A stretch of 64,000 bases of DNA from NCBI GenBank assembly GCA_028564705.1, contig JAPXFQ010002633.1, forward strand, positions 147,001-211,000, in the 5' to 3' direction. Origin of the DNA: Apricaphanius iberus. Lineage: Eukaryota; Chordata; Actinopteri; Cyprinodontiformes; Aphaniidae. The stretch's first letter is position 1; every line of letters starts with the position of its first letter. Shown piece by piece: positions 50,417 to 60,486 of the stretch. The notes under the pieces are model-generated. The model worked only from the letters and a program-made list of their open reading frames with translations, ran no database searches and was not told the DNA's origin. The position numbers were made by a program, and so were the translations under genes.

Positions 50417-52070
50417 ATTATGGCATGCCGTTCAGGAAAATATTATATATTTATATTGATATGTTGGAATATATGGAATGAACCTTGAATATATTGCTTG
50501 AACTTTGAATATATTGAATGAACCTTGAATATATGGAATGAAAATCTGAATATATTGAATGAAAGTCTGAATATATTGAATGAAAGTCTGAATATATGGA
50601 ATGAAAGTCTGAATATATGGAATGAACCTTGAATATATGGAATGAAAGTCTGAATATATAGAATGAAAGTCTGAATATATGGAATGAAGTTTGAATATAT
50701 GGAATGAACCTTGAATATATGGAATGAAAGTCTGAATATATGGAATGAACCTTGAATATATGGAATGAACCTTGAATATATGGAATGAAGTTTGAAAAAA
50801 AAATTTTATAGAATGAAAGTCTGAATATATGGAATGAAGTTTGAATATATGGAATGAACCTTGAATATATGGAATGAAAGTCTGAATATATGGAATGAAA
50901 GTCTGAATATATGGAATGAAAGTCTGAATATATGGAATGAAGTTTGAATACATGGAATCAACCTTGAATATATGGAATGAAAGTCTGAATATATGGAATG
51001 AACCTTGAATATATGGAATGAAAGTCTGAATATATGGAATGAAGTTTGAATATATAGAATGAAAGTCTGAATATATAGAATGAAAGTCTGAATATATGGA
51101 ATGAAGTTTGAATATATGGAATGAACCTTGAATATATGCAATGAACCTTGAATATATGGAATGAAGTTTGAATATATATAGAATGAAAGTCTGAATATAT
51201 GGAATGAAGTTTGAATATATGGAATGAAAGTCTGAATATATTGAATGAAGTTTGAATATATAGAATGAAAGTCTGAATATATGGAATGAAGTTTGAATAT
51301 ATGGAATGAAAGTCTGAATATATGGAATGAACCTTGAATATATGGAATGAAAGTCTGAATATATTGAATCAACCTTGAATATATGGAATGAAAGTCTGAA
51401 TATATGGAATGAAGTCTGAATATATGGAATGAAGTTTGAATATATGGAATGAACCTTGAATATATGGAATGAAAGTCTGAATATATGGAAGAAAGATTGA
51501 AATATATTGAATGATGTTCTGAATATTTGGAATGAAAAACATTGAATATATGATTGAAGTTTTGAATATATAGAATGACAGTCTGAATATATGCGAATGA
51601 AGTTTGAAATATATGGAAGGTAAATCTGAATATATTGAATGATAGTCTGAATATATTGATTGAACTTTGAATATATTGAATGAACCTTGAATATATGGAA
51701 TGAAAATCTGAATATATTGAATGAAAGTCTGAATATATTGAATGAAGTTTGAATATATGGAATGAAAGTCTGAATATATGGAATGAAAGTCTGAATATAT
51801 GGAATGAAAGTCTGAATATATGGAATGAAGTTTGAATATATGGAATGAACCTTGAATATATGGAATGAAGTTTGAATATATAGAATGAAAGTCTGAATAT
51901 ATGGATTGAAGTTTGAATATATGGAATGAAAGTCTGAATATATTGAATGAAGTTTGAATATATAGAATGAAAGTCTGAATATATGGAATGAAAGTTTGAA
52001 TATATGGAATGAAGTTTGAATATATGGAATGAAACCTTAGGCCTTAGTATTATGGGTATTGTAGCAGATT
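50417..52070 (+). mobile_element. Minisatellite-carrying element, copy 1
   Basis: Three parts are shared with the inverted copy at 58919-59367. First is a leader with ATTATGGCATGCCGTTCAGG, then TTTATATTGATATGTT (50417-50466). Second is a tandem array. Third is a trailer GGCCTTAGTATTATGGGTAT, then TGTAGCAGATT (52040-52070). Since both flanks of the array match as well as the array itself, this is one dispersed element with an expandable core, not two chance satellites. No coding frame, terminal inverted repeat or target duplication could be established. Confidence 0.75.
50466..52033. repeat. 20/21-bp minisatellite array, about 77 units
   Basis: The unit is GAATATATGGAATGAA followed by one of three endings: AGTCT (21 bp), CCTT or GTTT (20 bp). 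GAATATATTGAATGAA and GAATATATAGAATGAA variants occur. A broken unit with a poly-A/T insertion lies at about 50794-50812, and the stretch 51481-51660 is more degenerate. About 85 bp near 50499 recurs near 51661, showing segmental duplication inside the array. Two long minus-strand open frames (50432-50953 and 50806-51372) arise only because the repeat lacks stops in those frames. Confidence 0.97.
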
Positions 52071-52339
52071 ATCATACCTTTCATTATGTGTTTAATTAAT
52101 GGTTTTGCTGAGATGAACTTTATGATTTAGGCATCAAGTTGCCTATTTCAACAACTGAATCTCAGTTATTTAATTTCTAACTTCTCATTAGGAATTTTCG
52201 TGTTTTTGAAACCTTCAAAACAAATTGGACTTTGTCAAAAGCGACAGATATATGTATCGTCCAATTCATGAAAAGCAGGGATTATTTCCTTATTTGACCT
52301 TTTTTTTGGGGGGGGGGGGCAGTTATTACAGTAGCGGAT

Positions 52340-52600
52340 AAATATGGAGGGTTTCTGTAATTTTGACAGATTAATTTGTCCGTTTGTCGTGCAGACAAGA
52401 GATTTACATTTGAAGCATTTGTGCATAATTTCATGGCATCTCATTATCAATGAGCTAGCAGTGTGTTTCAAGATTTACGGAGGCTTTGGAGCAGTCACAG
52501 TCCTGCTCCAAAAACCGTAACCCTGTACAGAAGTTGTGCTTACTACTGAACTTACTCCCGCTGAAGCAGTTAAAACTAAGATCATGATTGTATTTCAGTC
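52340..52600 (+). repeat. Second copy of the interior of the 14.8-kb element
   Basis: TTCTGTAATTTTGACAGATT, AAGATTTACGGAGGCTTTGG and TCCCGCTGAAGCAG align in order with TCTGTCATTTTGACAGATTA, AAGATTTACTGCGGCTTTGG and TCCCACTGAAGCAA at 15075-15410. Neither long inverted arm is recognisable around this copy. Confidence 0.6.
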
Positions 52601-52645
52601 TCCAGTGTGGTAGTGGAGCACAGATTCAGCTTTCAGAACATTTAA

Positions 52646-53143
52646 TGCCTTGTCCACATGTAGCTGGGTATCTCAGAAAACTGAGATATTTTTCTACGAT
52701 TTGGCCTGTCATCCACACGTAAACTGAGATTTTCGGCACAAAAAAAACCCAACATTTTTTTAAATCTGGCCAAATTGGAGATCTGCTATTTCTCCATTTT
52801 CAGCATCTATGTGTGGACGGATGAAAACTGAGTTTTAAGTGCTATAACTTCACAAGCTGCATTTACACTCAGAAACAGCATTTATGCCCTCAGAGCTGTG
52901 TTGGAATCATCAATTGTCAAAGCATGTTTTGTTTGTTTACTTTTAGAGCTCTGTTACTGCTGCAGGCTGAATATAGAGAATAGAAAGTTACTCTGAGTGG
53001 ATAGGATTTGGGAGAACTATTGCCCCTACAGGTTTGCCATGTCTATGAAAGTGCTGAAAAACACATTTATCCGGATTTCTTTTCTAAAGAAGCGGGGGAA
53101 AATCTTTGGGTTTTTTATTAAACGGCTATGTGTGGATATGGCC
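52646..53143. mobile_element. 498-bp miniature inverted-repeat element
   Basis: The left end TGCCTTGTCCACATGTAGC and right end, read backwards, GGCCATATCCACACATAGC, are inverse partners, flanked by TAA at 52643-52645 and TAA at 53144-53146. A 3-bp TAA duplication suits PIF/Harbinger-type insertion, but the terminal sequence is not decisive. No transposase is present. Confidence 0.7.
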
Positions 53144-53359
53144 TAAATCCTTAGAAGTCCAAAACTCAAAACAATTGGCTACTGTATGTGCAGTTCAGAT
53201 CCATGCGAATAGAGGTATTTGTGACTTGTTTAGGCCACAGTAGGTGAACTTTTCATATTTTACGTTTAAAATGGGAGGTTTTTATTGTTAACATGAAGTT
53301 AATGGGGCCACAATCAGTGGTTGTCACTGTGGGGAAAAAAAATAAAAAGAATCTGCTTG

Positions 53360-53760
53360 AGATTGAACTTTCTGGCCTTAATTGTAAGTGGTAGATGTGG
53401 AGAAAACCAGGCACTGCTCCTTAGCAGCCCAACAAAACCCTACAGTAAAACATGGTGGTGGGAGTATCATGTTGTGGGGGTGTTTTTCAGCTGCAGGGAC
53501 AGAACTGGTTGTAACTGAAGGAAAGATGAATGCGGCCAAGTACATCCTGCAAGAAAACTTCTACCAGAGTAATTAGGACCCGAGACTGGGTTGAAGCTCC
53601 ACCTTTCAACACGACCGTGACCTAAGCACACACCTAAAATAAAAAATGGTGTGGCTTTGGAATAACTCTGTGACCGTTCTTGACTGGCCCAGTCAGATCC
53701 TTGACCCAAACACAATTGAGCATCTCTGGAGACCTGAAAATGGCTGTCCACCAACATTCA
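53360..53760 (+). pseudogene. Tc1 transposase catalytic-domain relic
   Basis: One frame from 53388 gives [20 protein letters not shown], the hallmark of Tc1 transposases, then [17 protein letters not shown] (position of the second catalytic aspartate), VLDWPSQ and NTIEHLW (catalytic glutamate). Three stops fall inside (after QSN, RLG and HLK). The N-terminal DNA-binding part and both terminal repeats are absent. A copy of the same lineage as the 18.3-kb and 41.3-kb fragments is likely. Confidence 0.85.
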
Positions 53761-53884
53761 ACATCCAACCTGATAGTATATATAGATTTAAAAGAAATTG
53801 GTACAGTTTATAGCAGTAGTGGTGTTGTTCTGTTGATTAGAACAATATACAGAGCTGATGTAAACATCCATGTTTGTTGGCAGC

Positions 53885-54335
53885 AGTTTTGATTGAACAG
53901 TCTATCAGCTGCAGAGAGGAAGGACCTGCAGAAAAGCTCCTTCCTGCATCTAGGATACAGCAGTCTGTCAATGAAGGAGCTCTACAATCCAGCAAAATTT
54001 CCATGCATGGGGTGGGAGATTCTCTCCATTAGAGATGTTATTTTAACCAGAGTCCTTCTGTCTCCAACCACCTGTACTGGATCCAGGGTGCGTACTAGAA
54101 CAGAGCTGGCCTTCCTGATGAGTTTATCTTATCTCTTCCTCTCAGCTGTCGATATACTAATGCTCCAACATACAACAATGTAAAAAATGACAGAAGTCAC
54201 CACAGGGTCATAGAAGGTCTCTAACAGCGCTCCCTGGACTCCAAATGACCTCAGCCGCTCAGCAGGTAGTCTGCTCTGATCCTTACCACAGAGCTTGTTG
54301 CTGTAGGATAGTCTCATGAAGAGGATGATCAGGGT
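53885..54335 (-). pseudogene. CR1/L2-like LINE reverse transcriptase C-terminus
   Basis: On the minus strand the frame reads SRLPAERLRSFGVQGALLET, FYDPVVTSVIFYIVVCWS, ISTAERKR, then, past disruptions, ASSVL, TLDPVQVVGDRRTL, SFIDRLLYPRC and FCRSFLSAADRLF. This order is the end of the reverse transcriptase ORF of CR1/L2-group fish LINEs, which copy their RNA into the genome. Upstream RT motifs are missing. It lies back to back with the plus-strand fragment at 54815, and because both contain the same ORF end they are separate insertions. Confidence 0.75.
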
Positions 54336-54814
54336 TGTCCATAATTTGTTTTAATTTTATGAATAATCCTTCTTTGCATCACTATCTTCAGTTGTTATAC
54401 TGTATATACATAGAAAAAGGGTAAAATATATTGGAAGGATTTTTTCTTCCCCATTGGTAATCTCTGACATAAAGCATCCCTGTGTTTCTTACTGATGAGC
54501 TATGATACTCATCTGCAATATGGATGATCACAAAATGATCTTATAATTTGTCAGCAAATTTTATAATTTTCCTCTTGGGATTTACAAACTATATTGCTTC
54601 ACTTAAGTGAAGATTGTATTATAACAAATAGTTTAATTTTTTTTGCATCCTCTCTTTTTTTAATTAAATATACTGATTATAAAAGAAACATTATTTCATT
54701 GATAAATAAATGGTACATTTTGAAATCCATCCACTAAAGAAGGATTACATAAACCCAATCTCAAAAAATAAACACTAAGATAACACATCCTAGACCATAA
54801 CGATTAAAATAAAT
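54336..54814. other. No gene seen
   Basis: AT-rich spacer between the two LINE fragments; nothing recognised. Confidence 0.5.
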
Positions 54815-55315
54815 GTTGAACTGCAGAGGTCCTTCAGTGACAGACTGCTGCATCCTAGATTCATGAAGGAGTATTTCTACAGGTCCTTACTTTATGCAGC
54901 TGTCAGATTTTATAATCGATACTGCTTCCACCATAGATTTTTACATTACTGCTGTAAATTGCACTAATCAACCGAACACTACTACTGTTATAACTTGCAC
55001 ATTCTTTTTCACAGACTATATATACTAACTTATTGGAATACTTACATATACTTTTTAAGGCACAGTAAATGCAGAATCTGCACTTTTCTAAAATTCTAAT
55101 TATTTAAACATCTTTAAGTATCCTGCTGTTTGCACTCAACCTGGGTTTAACACCTTATCTGTACTTAACCTGTTTTTGTAAGTATTGTACATGTAAATAT
55201 TTTCTTTCTGTTCTGTTTCCTGTTCAGTTTGTATATGTGTTTTTGTTGTTGCTGCTTTTAAGACCAAATTTCCCCTTGTGGGACAATTAAAGGATTCTTT
55301 TACTCTATTCTTATT
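54815..55315 (+). mobile_element. CR1/L2-like LINE 3' end
   Basis: The left part encodes LQRSFSDRLLHPRFMKEYFY, then RSLLYAAVRFYNRY, the last residues of the LINE ORF. A 3' untranslated region of about 350 bp follows and ends in CCAAATTTCCCCTTGTGGGA, CAATTAAAGGATTC and TTACTCTATTCTTA. The same 3' end appears inverted at 57850-57935. Confidence 0.75.
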
Positions 55316-55416
55316 AAACACATTGTTCTTTACATAGTCGACAAAACAATTATACAAATAGAATGATCAATTATCAATGGAAATCAAATTGAACCCAGAG
55401 AGGTCTGGATTTGAAG

Positions 55417-55865
55417 TCACACTCCAAATTTAAGTAGAAAACACATTACAGGCTGATCCAACTTTGATTTAATGTTCTTATAACAAGTCAGAATGAGGCT
55501 CAGTATTGTGGCCTCCACCTGCCTGTACGATCTCCCTACAACACCGGGCATGCTCCTGATGAGGTGGCGGATGGTCTCCAGGGGGATCTTCTGCCAGACC
55601 TGGACTAAAACATCCACCAACTCTCATATGTGGTGTAACGTGGTGTTGGTGGATGGAACACGACGTGATGCCCCAGATGAGCTCAACTGGATTCTGGTCT
55701 GGGAAACGGACAGGCCAGTCCAGTATCAATCTCTCCATTCTGCAGGAAGTACTGACACACTCCAGCCACATGAGGTCTAGCATTGTCTGGCATTAGAATG
55801 AACCCAAGGAACTCTGACACAATGTCAGAGCACTGGGTTCTCCTTTCAAGCTTTCTCCTTTTCAT
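55417..55865 (-). pseudogene. Tc1-like transposase C-terminal relic (second lineage)
   Basis: Three minus-strand frames must be joined in thought: PDNARPHVAGVCQYFLQNGE carries the second catalytic aspartate; DWPVRFPDQNPVELIWGITS carries the glutamate in NPVE; and VLVQVWQKIPLETIRHLIRS is the tail. At least two frameshifts separate them. The PDNARPHVA...NPxELIW type differs from the NDPKHT type at 25.2 kb, so this is another Tc1-like lineage. Terminal repeats are not visible. Confidence 0.88.
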
Positions 55866-57140
55866 GCCAACTAGCTACGATAATTGACAGAATGTCTGCT
55901 GCAGAAAGCGTTATAACATTTTTTTAAAGGCAACAGCTTTGTTACGTGTCCAGTTGTGCTTTAAAATAAACTTGGAAAAGATTTAGGCACCTCAAAATCT
56001 CTGAATTTCCAGTTCTAGAATACAGAATCATATCCCACTCTTTGTGGTTAATGTGTTGAATTCCTGCATGTGCTGATTAAAAAGTGTGTTCAGATACAAT
56101 ACAACACAGAACTAAAACAAAAAACTGTTTTTGGTTAGCCATGAACACCAGTGACCTCATAAATCATTTTCCTTATTGTTAAAGTAAGATCAGAATTAAC
56201 TGCTAAAATGTTTTAAGCACAGATTATTATACAGGGAAAAAAACAATAGTGAAAGCTGTGAAAGATAGATGAATGTTTTATTCTTGTTATGAAAATTTAT
56301 TTGTGGTCAAAGATTTTCCTTGTGGCTCTTCATCAACCTTGATGTTCCCCGGTTAGGTGCCAATCCAGAAGGAAAAGTAGTGGATACACGAAGGGGAAGG
56401 TTGGCCCAGACACGTCATACTGAGGGACAAAAGACAGAAAAGGTGAACCACCAATGAAACAAGTGTTATGCACTTTTATTCCGTTGCTGACCAAATATGA
56501 TTAGTTGTCAATTCCGTTAAAAAAGAAATCAAATCACAGGAAGTCATGCTAATGTTCTTAACTGAACAACTACCTTTAATTTAACTTCTGGTTGACAATT
56601 CAATTCATGACAATTACAGAACCTATGTATTTAATTTCATTCAGTTTATGTATGTAAGGGTTATTCACAAAGAAATATTCTGTAGGTACTTTACAACATC
56701 TTTAAAATATTCTGAAAAGTGTCACATTTAAAAGAGTTTTTAAAAGTCAGTGAGGTCATAAAAACATATTCTTGATTTCTAAGAATAAAAGTTGGAAAAG
56801 AAGTGATGATGCAATTTTATGTTGCTAAGGAAAGAGCATCAGTTCCTTTAGTTCCTGGATTATCTCCAAGATCCTATCAACTCCGCCGAAAAACAAATAG
56901 ATCAATAATCAATGATGCATTTTGTAAATAAAAAAGCCAGTATTTAAAAAAATCAAAGAAAACAGAAACTGTAAACGCCTGTATTAATTCTATGAAGTTA
57001 GTTTCATTAGTATTGAAATATTTGTCTTTTTCTTTAAAATTTTCATGGATTTATTTATAAAACACATTACTGAATTGTAAATTTTCACTAAAAGATATAT
57101 TTTATATTTTAGCCAGTTTTATTCAAAGTATTTTATTCCA
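55866..57140. other. No gene seen
   Basis: Anonymous AT-rich sequence. No open frame of note. Confidence 0.55.
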
Positions 57141-57800
57141 AAACCTGTTTCACAAAGTCAGCCTGTAATTAAAACTGAATTAAACCAAGTGGTTTAATTA
57201 TTTCAAAACGGATAGTTTTCAGTCGAATTAGTTTATCTGCCAGTCAGTCTGAAGGTTGACCCTGAACGCTCACTGGCCGTTACTTAAACATTAATCATCC
57301 GCATATTCGGGTAATATTACTGGCACACTGCGTCTTATGAATTCTCAATGGTGGCATGGCATTGTGGGAATATAGCAGCATTCGTGTTGGGAAGCTTGAT
57401 AGTTATAGAGAGTGATGTCATGATGATGTGTTGAATGTGGGCTGAGCCCTAGTGGGCAACACTATGTAAAATGTAAGTAAACATGGGGACTTCCTTCAGC
57501 ATTCGTAAACTGTATCATCTGAAATGGTAAACTGGAGGGATGCTGAGGTCTGGGAGCTTCAGGCCTTTAGAGCTGAGGAGCAGATTAGTCCTTCATGGGG
57601 ACTGTGAAGGTCGGCCACCGTTTGGAGCGGCTTGCAAACAGTCTTGAGGAGCGGGGCTTCAATTGGGATAAAAAACTAGTTATTTCCATCTATTTTCTAC
57701 GGTTTACCACAGACTCTACGGTCTCACACTTGATATGTAACCCTGCACATGAACAGCCCGGACATCACCACTGTACCGCCACATAATATATTGTGAAAGC
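57141..57800 (+). mobile_element. PIF/Harbinger relic, left end
   Basis: AAACCTGTTTCACAAAGTCA at 57141 resembles the CCTGTTTCAC-type terminal repeat of fish Harbinger elements. It is followed by GAATTAAACCAAGTGGTTTA, which can fold on itself. A Myb/SANT-like coding relic follows at 57535. The right terminus is not found; a LINE tail (57850) and CpG-richer sequence lie beyond. Confidence 0.5.
57535..57705 (+). pseudogene. Myb/SANT-like DNA-binding domain relic
   Basis: One frame gives NWRDAEVWELQAFRAEEQIS and then stops. The next frame resumes with GTVKVGHRLERLANSLEERG and FNWDKKLVISI. This fits a trihelix/Myb-SANT-like domain (general form W-x-x-E-V-x-x-L...I-x-x-x-L-x-E-R-G-F-x-R-x-x-x-Q) carried by the accessory protein of Harbinger transposons and by related domesticated genes. 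The frameshift near 57590 and missing middle residues show decay. A domesticated host gene is less likely, given no flanking splice structure. Confidence 0.65.
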
Positions 57801-57849
57801 GCCTGATTGGGCAAATTGTTGCCACGGACTGTGTTCTTATGAGTGACCA

Positions 57850-57935
57850 GAATAGAATACAAAAGAATAATCCTTTAATTGACCAACATGGGGAAATTTG
57901 GTTGTACTGTAACAGCAGCGAAAAATTTATTGACA
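57850..57935 (-). mobile_element. CR1/L2-like LINE 3' terminus
   Basis: Read on the minus strand, CAAATTTCCCCATGTTGGTC, AATTAAAGGATTATTC and GTATTCTATTCTGG repeat the 3' end of the LINE at 54815-55315 with small changes. Only this terminus and a short stretch upstream remain. Confidence 0.7.
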
Positions 57936-58918
57936 ATATTTACATCATGCACTACAGTTACAAAGTAGTAGGCTACTGTATAGTTGAAGTAATTAAGAAG
58001 GCTCATTGATGGGCAGTATTAATGCCAGCACTGATGGCAGGATTGTCTTTTGAAAGGGGCTAGTGAATGAAAACTATCCAGGATGATCTTATTTCTGCAC
58101 CGGACCCCTGCTGAGCTCTGTAGCGTTGCGCTCCGCCTGAGCGAGAACGGCTTTATTTGTTGTTGGTTGTTTATGTCACTACGACTACACTAGGATTTGC
58201 AATGATATCAAACAAAAACACTGGCACAAATCGCCTTACATTTAACGATAAAGACGGCGGGAGCGCGCAGAGACTCCAGCAAGATTTCTAAAGTCTGCCC
58301 GTCTTTAGTCTGAAAATCATTTGATGCACGCCCAGCATATTTATTCCCTTGGTTTATGTGTTAGCGTCTGAATCGACAACATTTGGATACAAACCAAACA
58401 CCACATAATTTATCTGGAATAAACCTAATTACACTGATTTTACAAGAATATAAAGCACACACAGAGATGTTAGCACATCAAACTACTGTAGGTCGCAAAG
58501 CACAAGCTAACTGCAACCTGCTGCTAACTGCAGTTCACATGTTTTAATGTGTTTACAGTCACATATACGGGTATACTAAATCACATTCATCATCATATAA
58601 ATATCTAAACTTACCCATTTCAGCTGTCGGTCTCCAGGCGAACATCCAGAGCTTCTTCTTGCAGCTGTGGTGTCGAGTGATAACATGGTTCCTCCAGCAT
58701 GAGGCTGAAGTTGGCTTCTGATTCTAGCCTCTGATTAGGGACACGGCCAAAGGGCAATTCCACCTAATTTCTCACTGATCCAAGCAGCTTTAATCTGCTC
58801 TAGTCTAAAAACTACAAAACACAGATTCTTTAAACAGTGAAACATCAGTTGGAGTAACCTTTTAGGCATTTTCCTAATTATAAATGGAAGCCAACTTCAG
58901 CATTCAGACAGCCATACC
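57936..58918. other. CpG-richer unclassified sequence
   Basis: Compared with its neighbours it has many CpGs (for example GACGGCGGGAGCGCGCAGAG at about 58252) and a minus-strand GGGTAAGT word near 58612-58619 following TGAAAT, a good splice-donor shape. GCTGAAGTTGGCTTC (58706-58720) and its exact inverse (58888-58902) bracket about 170 bp. It may be the body of the same insertion that carries the minisatellite copy, or of the Harbinger relic. No open reading frame supports a gene. Confidence 0.35.
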
Positions 58919-59367
58919 AATCTACTACATTACCCATAATCCTTGAGGCCAAACTTTGATTCCATATATTCAAGGTTGATTCAATATATTCAAGGTTGAT
59001 TCAATATATTCAGACGTTCATTCCATATATTCAAGGTTGATTCCATATATTCAATGTTGATTCAATATATTCAGACGTTCATTCCATATATTCAAGGTTG
59101 ATTCCATATATTCAAGGTTGATTCCATATATTCAAGGTTGATTCCATATATTCAGACGTTCATTCCATATATTCAAGGTTGATTCCATATATTCAAGGTT
59201 GATTCAATATATTCAGACGTTCATTCCATATATTCAAGGTTGATTCCATATATTCAAGGTTGATTCAATATATTCAGACGTTCATTCCATATATTCAAGG
59301 TTCATTCCATATATTCAAACATATCAATATAAATATATTATATTTTTCCTGAACGGCATGCCATAAT
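58919..59367 (-). mobile_element. Minisatellite-carrying element, copy 2 (inverted)
   Basis: On the minus strand it has the same leader (ATTATGGCATGCCGTTCAGG, TTTATATTGATATGTT), a shorter array, and the same trailer (GGCCTCAAGGATTATGGGTA, TGTAGTAGATT). A TA tract precedes the leader, as in copy 1. The trailer differs from copy 1 at several positions, so the copies are not a recent duplication of one another. Confidence 0.75.
58960..59320. repeat. Minisatellite array, 18 units, three-unit pattern
   Basis: Units on the plus strand are TCCATATATTCAAGGTTGAT (20 bp) and TC(A/C)ATATATTCAGACGTTCAT (21 bp). The AGACG type recurs at units 3, 6, 10, 13 and 16, so a three-unit, roughly 61-bp block is repeated with one extra unit. 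Confidence 0.95.
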
Positions 59368-59393
59368 AATATATATATATATATATATATATA

Positions 59394-59399
59394 TTCCCT

Positions 59400-59469
<70 letters not shown>

Positions 59470-59475
59470 AGGGAA
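59394..59475. repeat. (TA)n tract capped by a palindrome
   Basis: TTCCCTCCC (59394-59402), 64 bp of TA repeats, then GGGAGGGAA (59467-59475) form a perfect 82-bp inverted repeat. A further TA tract lies immediately left (59368-59393). Confidence 0.95.
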
Positions 59476-60486
59476 AAGCACAATCATAATGACATATGGC
59501 AACCTAGAACGACATTGTGAGAAATTAATTCTTCTCAAAGACCAAAAATTAAATGAAGTCACAGTTGATGGTTATAAAATAGTTAATGTGAGAAAACTCC
59601 TATTTTGTTGGGCAAAAATTGTAAAGTCATCAAGGCTCTTTGGGAAAATAATCAAACATAGAATGTGTGATAAATGCTTTCCGTTTGAAAAAAAAAAATC
59701 CTATTTCTTTCAAGGCTGTTGTAGTGATTATCATTGTTTGATCCTCTGGCGATGCTTTTTGCTTCGTGTTGGAGGGAGGTTTCCCATACACTTTTTGGTT
59801 TCTTTAGGCTTTGAAATTTCCAACATTCTTTTTTGGTTAAATGACGATTCCGAACTGACAGGAGTTGGTGTGTACTTCTCTGCCTTGTATGTTTCTGTGT
59901 TGGAATTATGCTGAAATAGACTCCATCTTCATCCCAAGATCAATGAATAGATCAGTGTGTAAATTATATTACATAAAATTTATTTAAAAAAAAATATTAG
60001 AAGTATGCAAGGCAATGTAATGCCTCTGCTTGTATGTGAGAAAGTGGTGCTTTAAAACATGGTTTCACTATTATTTTGAAAAATATATATATTATGGAGC
60101 TGGCATTTTAAACTCACATTGGATGTCAAAATGTAATCCTGAAAAGATGGTTTGATACAACTTTGAGTTGTGTCCCTAGTCTAAGAGATATACCCTAAAT
60201 GTTCTGTAGAGCCTTGCTGATTAGCTTATTGTCTAAATCAGGTGTACATGTACATCTAAACAGGTAGGTAGAGGTAGATACCTGTGCCCTGGAGGATGAA
60301 GTTATCATCTTTAAGATTTTTGAAAAGCTACCAACATTTCCAAATTCAGTATGGTCCATGATAGACAGTCTTAGTCTCCCTCTCTGTCTTACAACTTGAC
60401 AGGATCGCAGCCGTCCCTCAGCATGTCAAAGATGAAAAAAAAAATAACTTCAATACTGGTCAGTGCTCAAAAGAAATAATCAAATC
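59476..60486. other. No confident gene
   Basis: A 141-codon plus frame (59489-59914) is the second-longest non-repeat frame in the window. Its start lies at the edge of the TA palindrome. The peptide has clustered C and F residues, no domain I know and no neighbours. I treat it as chance. Confidence 0.45.

Noticed and set aside
50432..51372. Two overlapping minus-strand open frames of 173 and 188 codons
   Set aside because: They are translations of the 20/21-bp minisatellite, which has no stop in those frames; the peptide is only the repeat unit read over and over.
53298..53322. AATGGGGCCACAATCAG match to the LINE at about 12600
   Set aside because: About 17 bases match, but similarity ends at once on both sides, and the neighbouring sequence is a Tc1 relic; probably coincidence.
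58960..59320. Minisatellite as a CRISPR array
   Set aside because: Units are adjacent variants with no unique spacers, and the genome is eukaryotic.
59489..59914. 141-codon plus-strand frame next to the TA palindrome
   Set aside because: No recognisable family and no supporting signals; a chance frame is the simplest reading.
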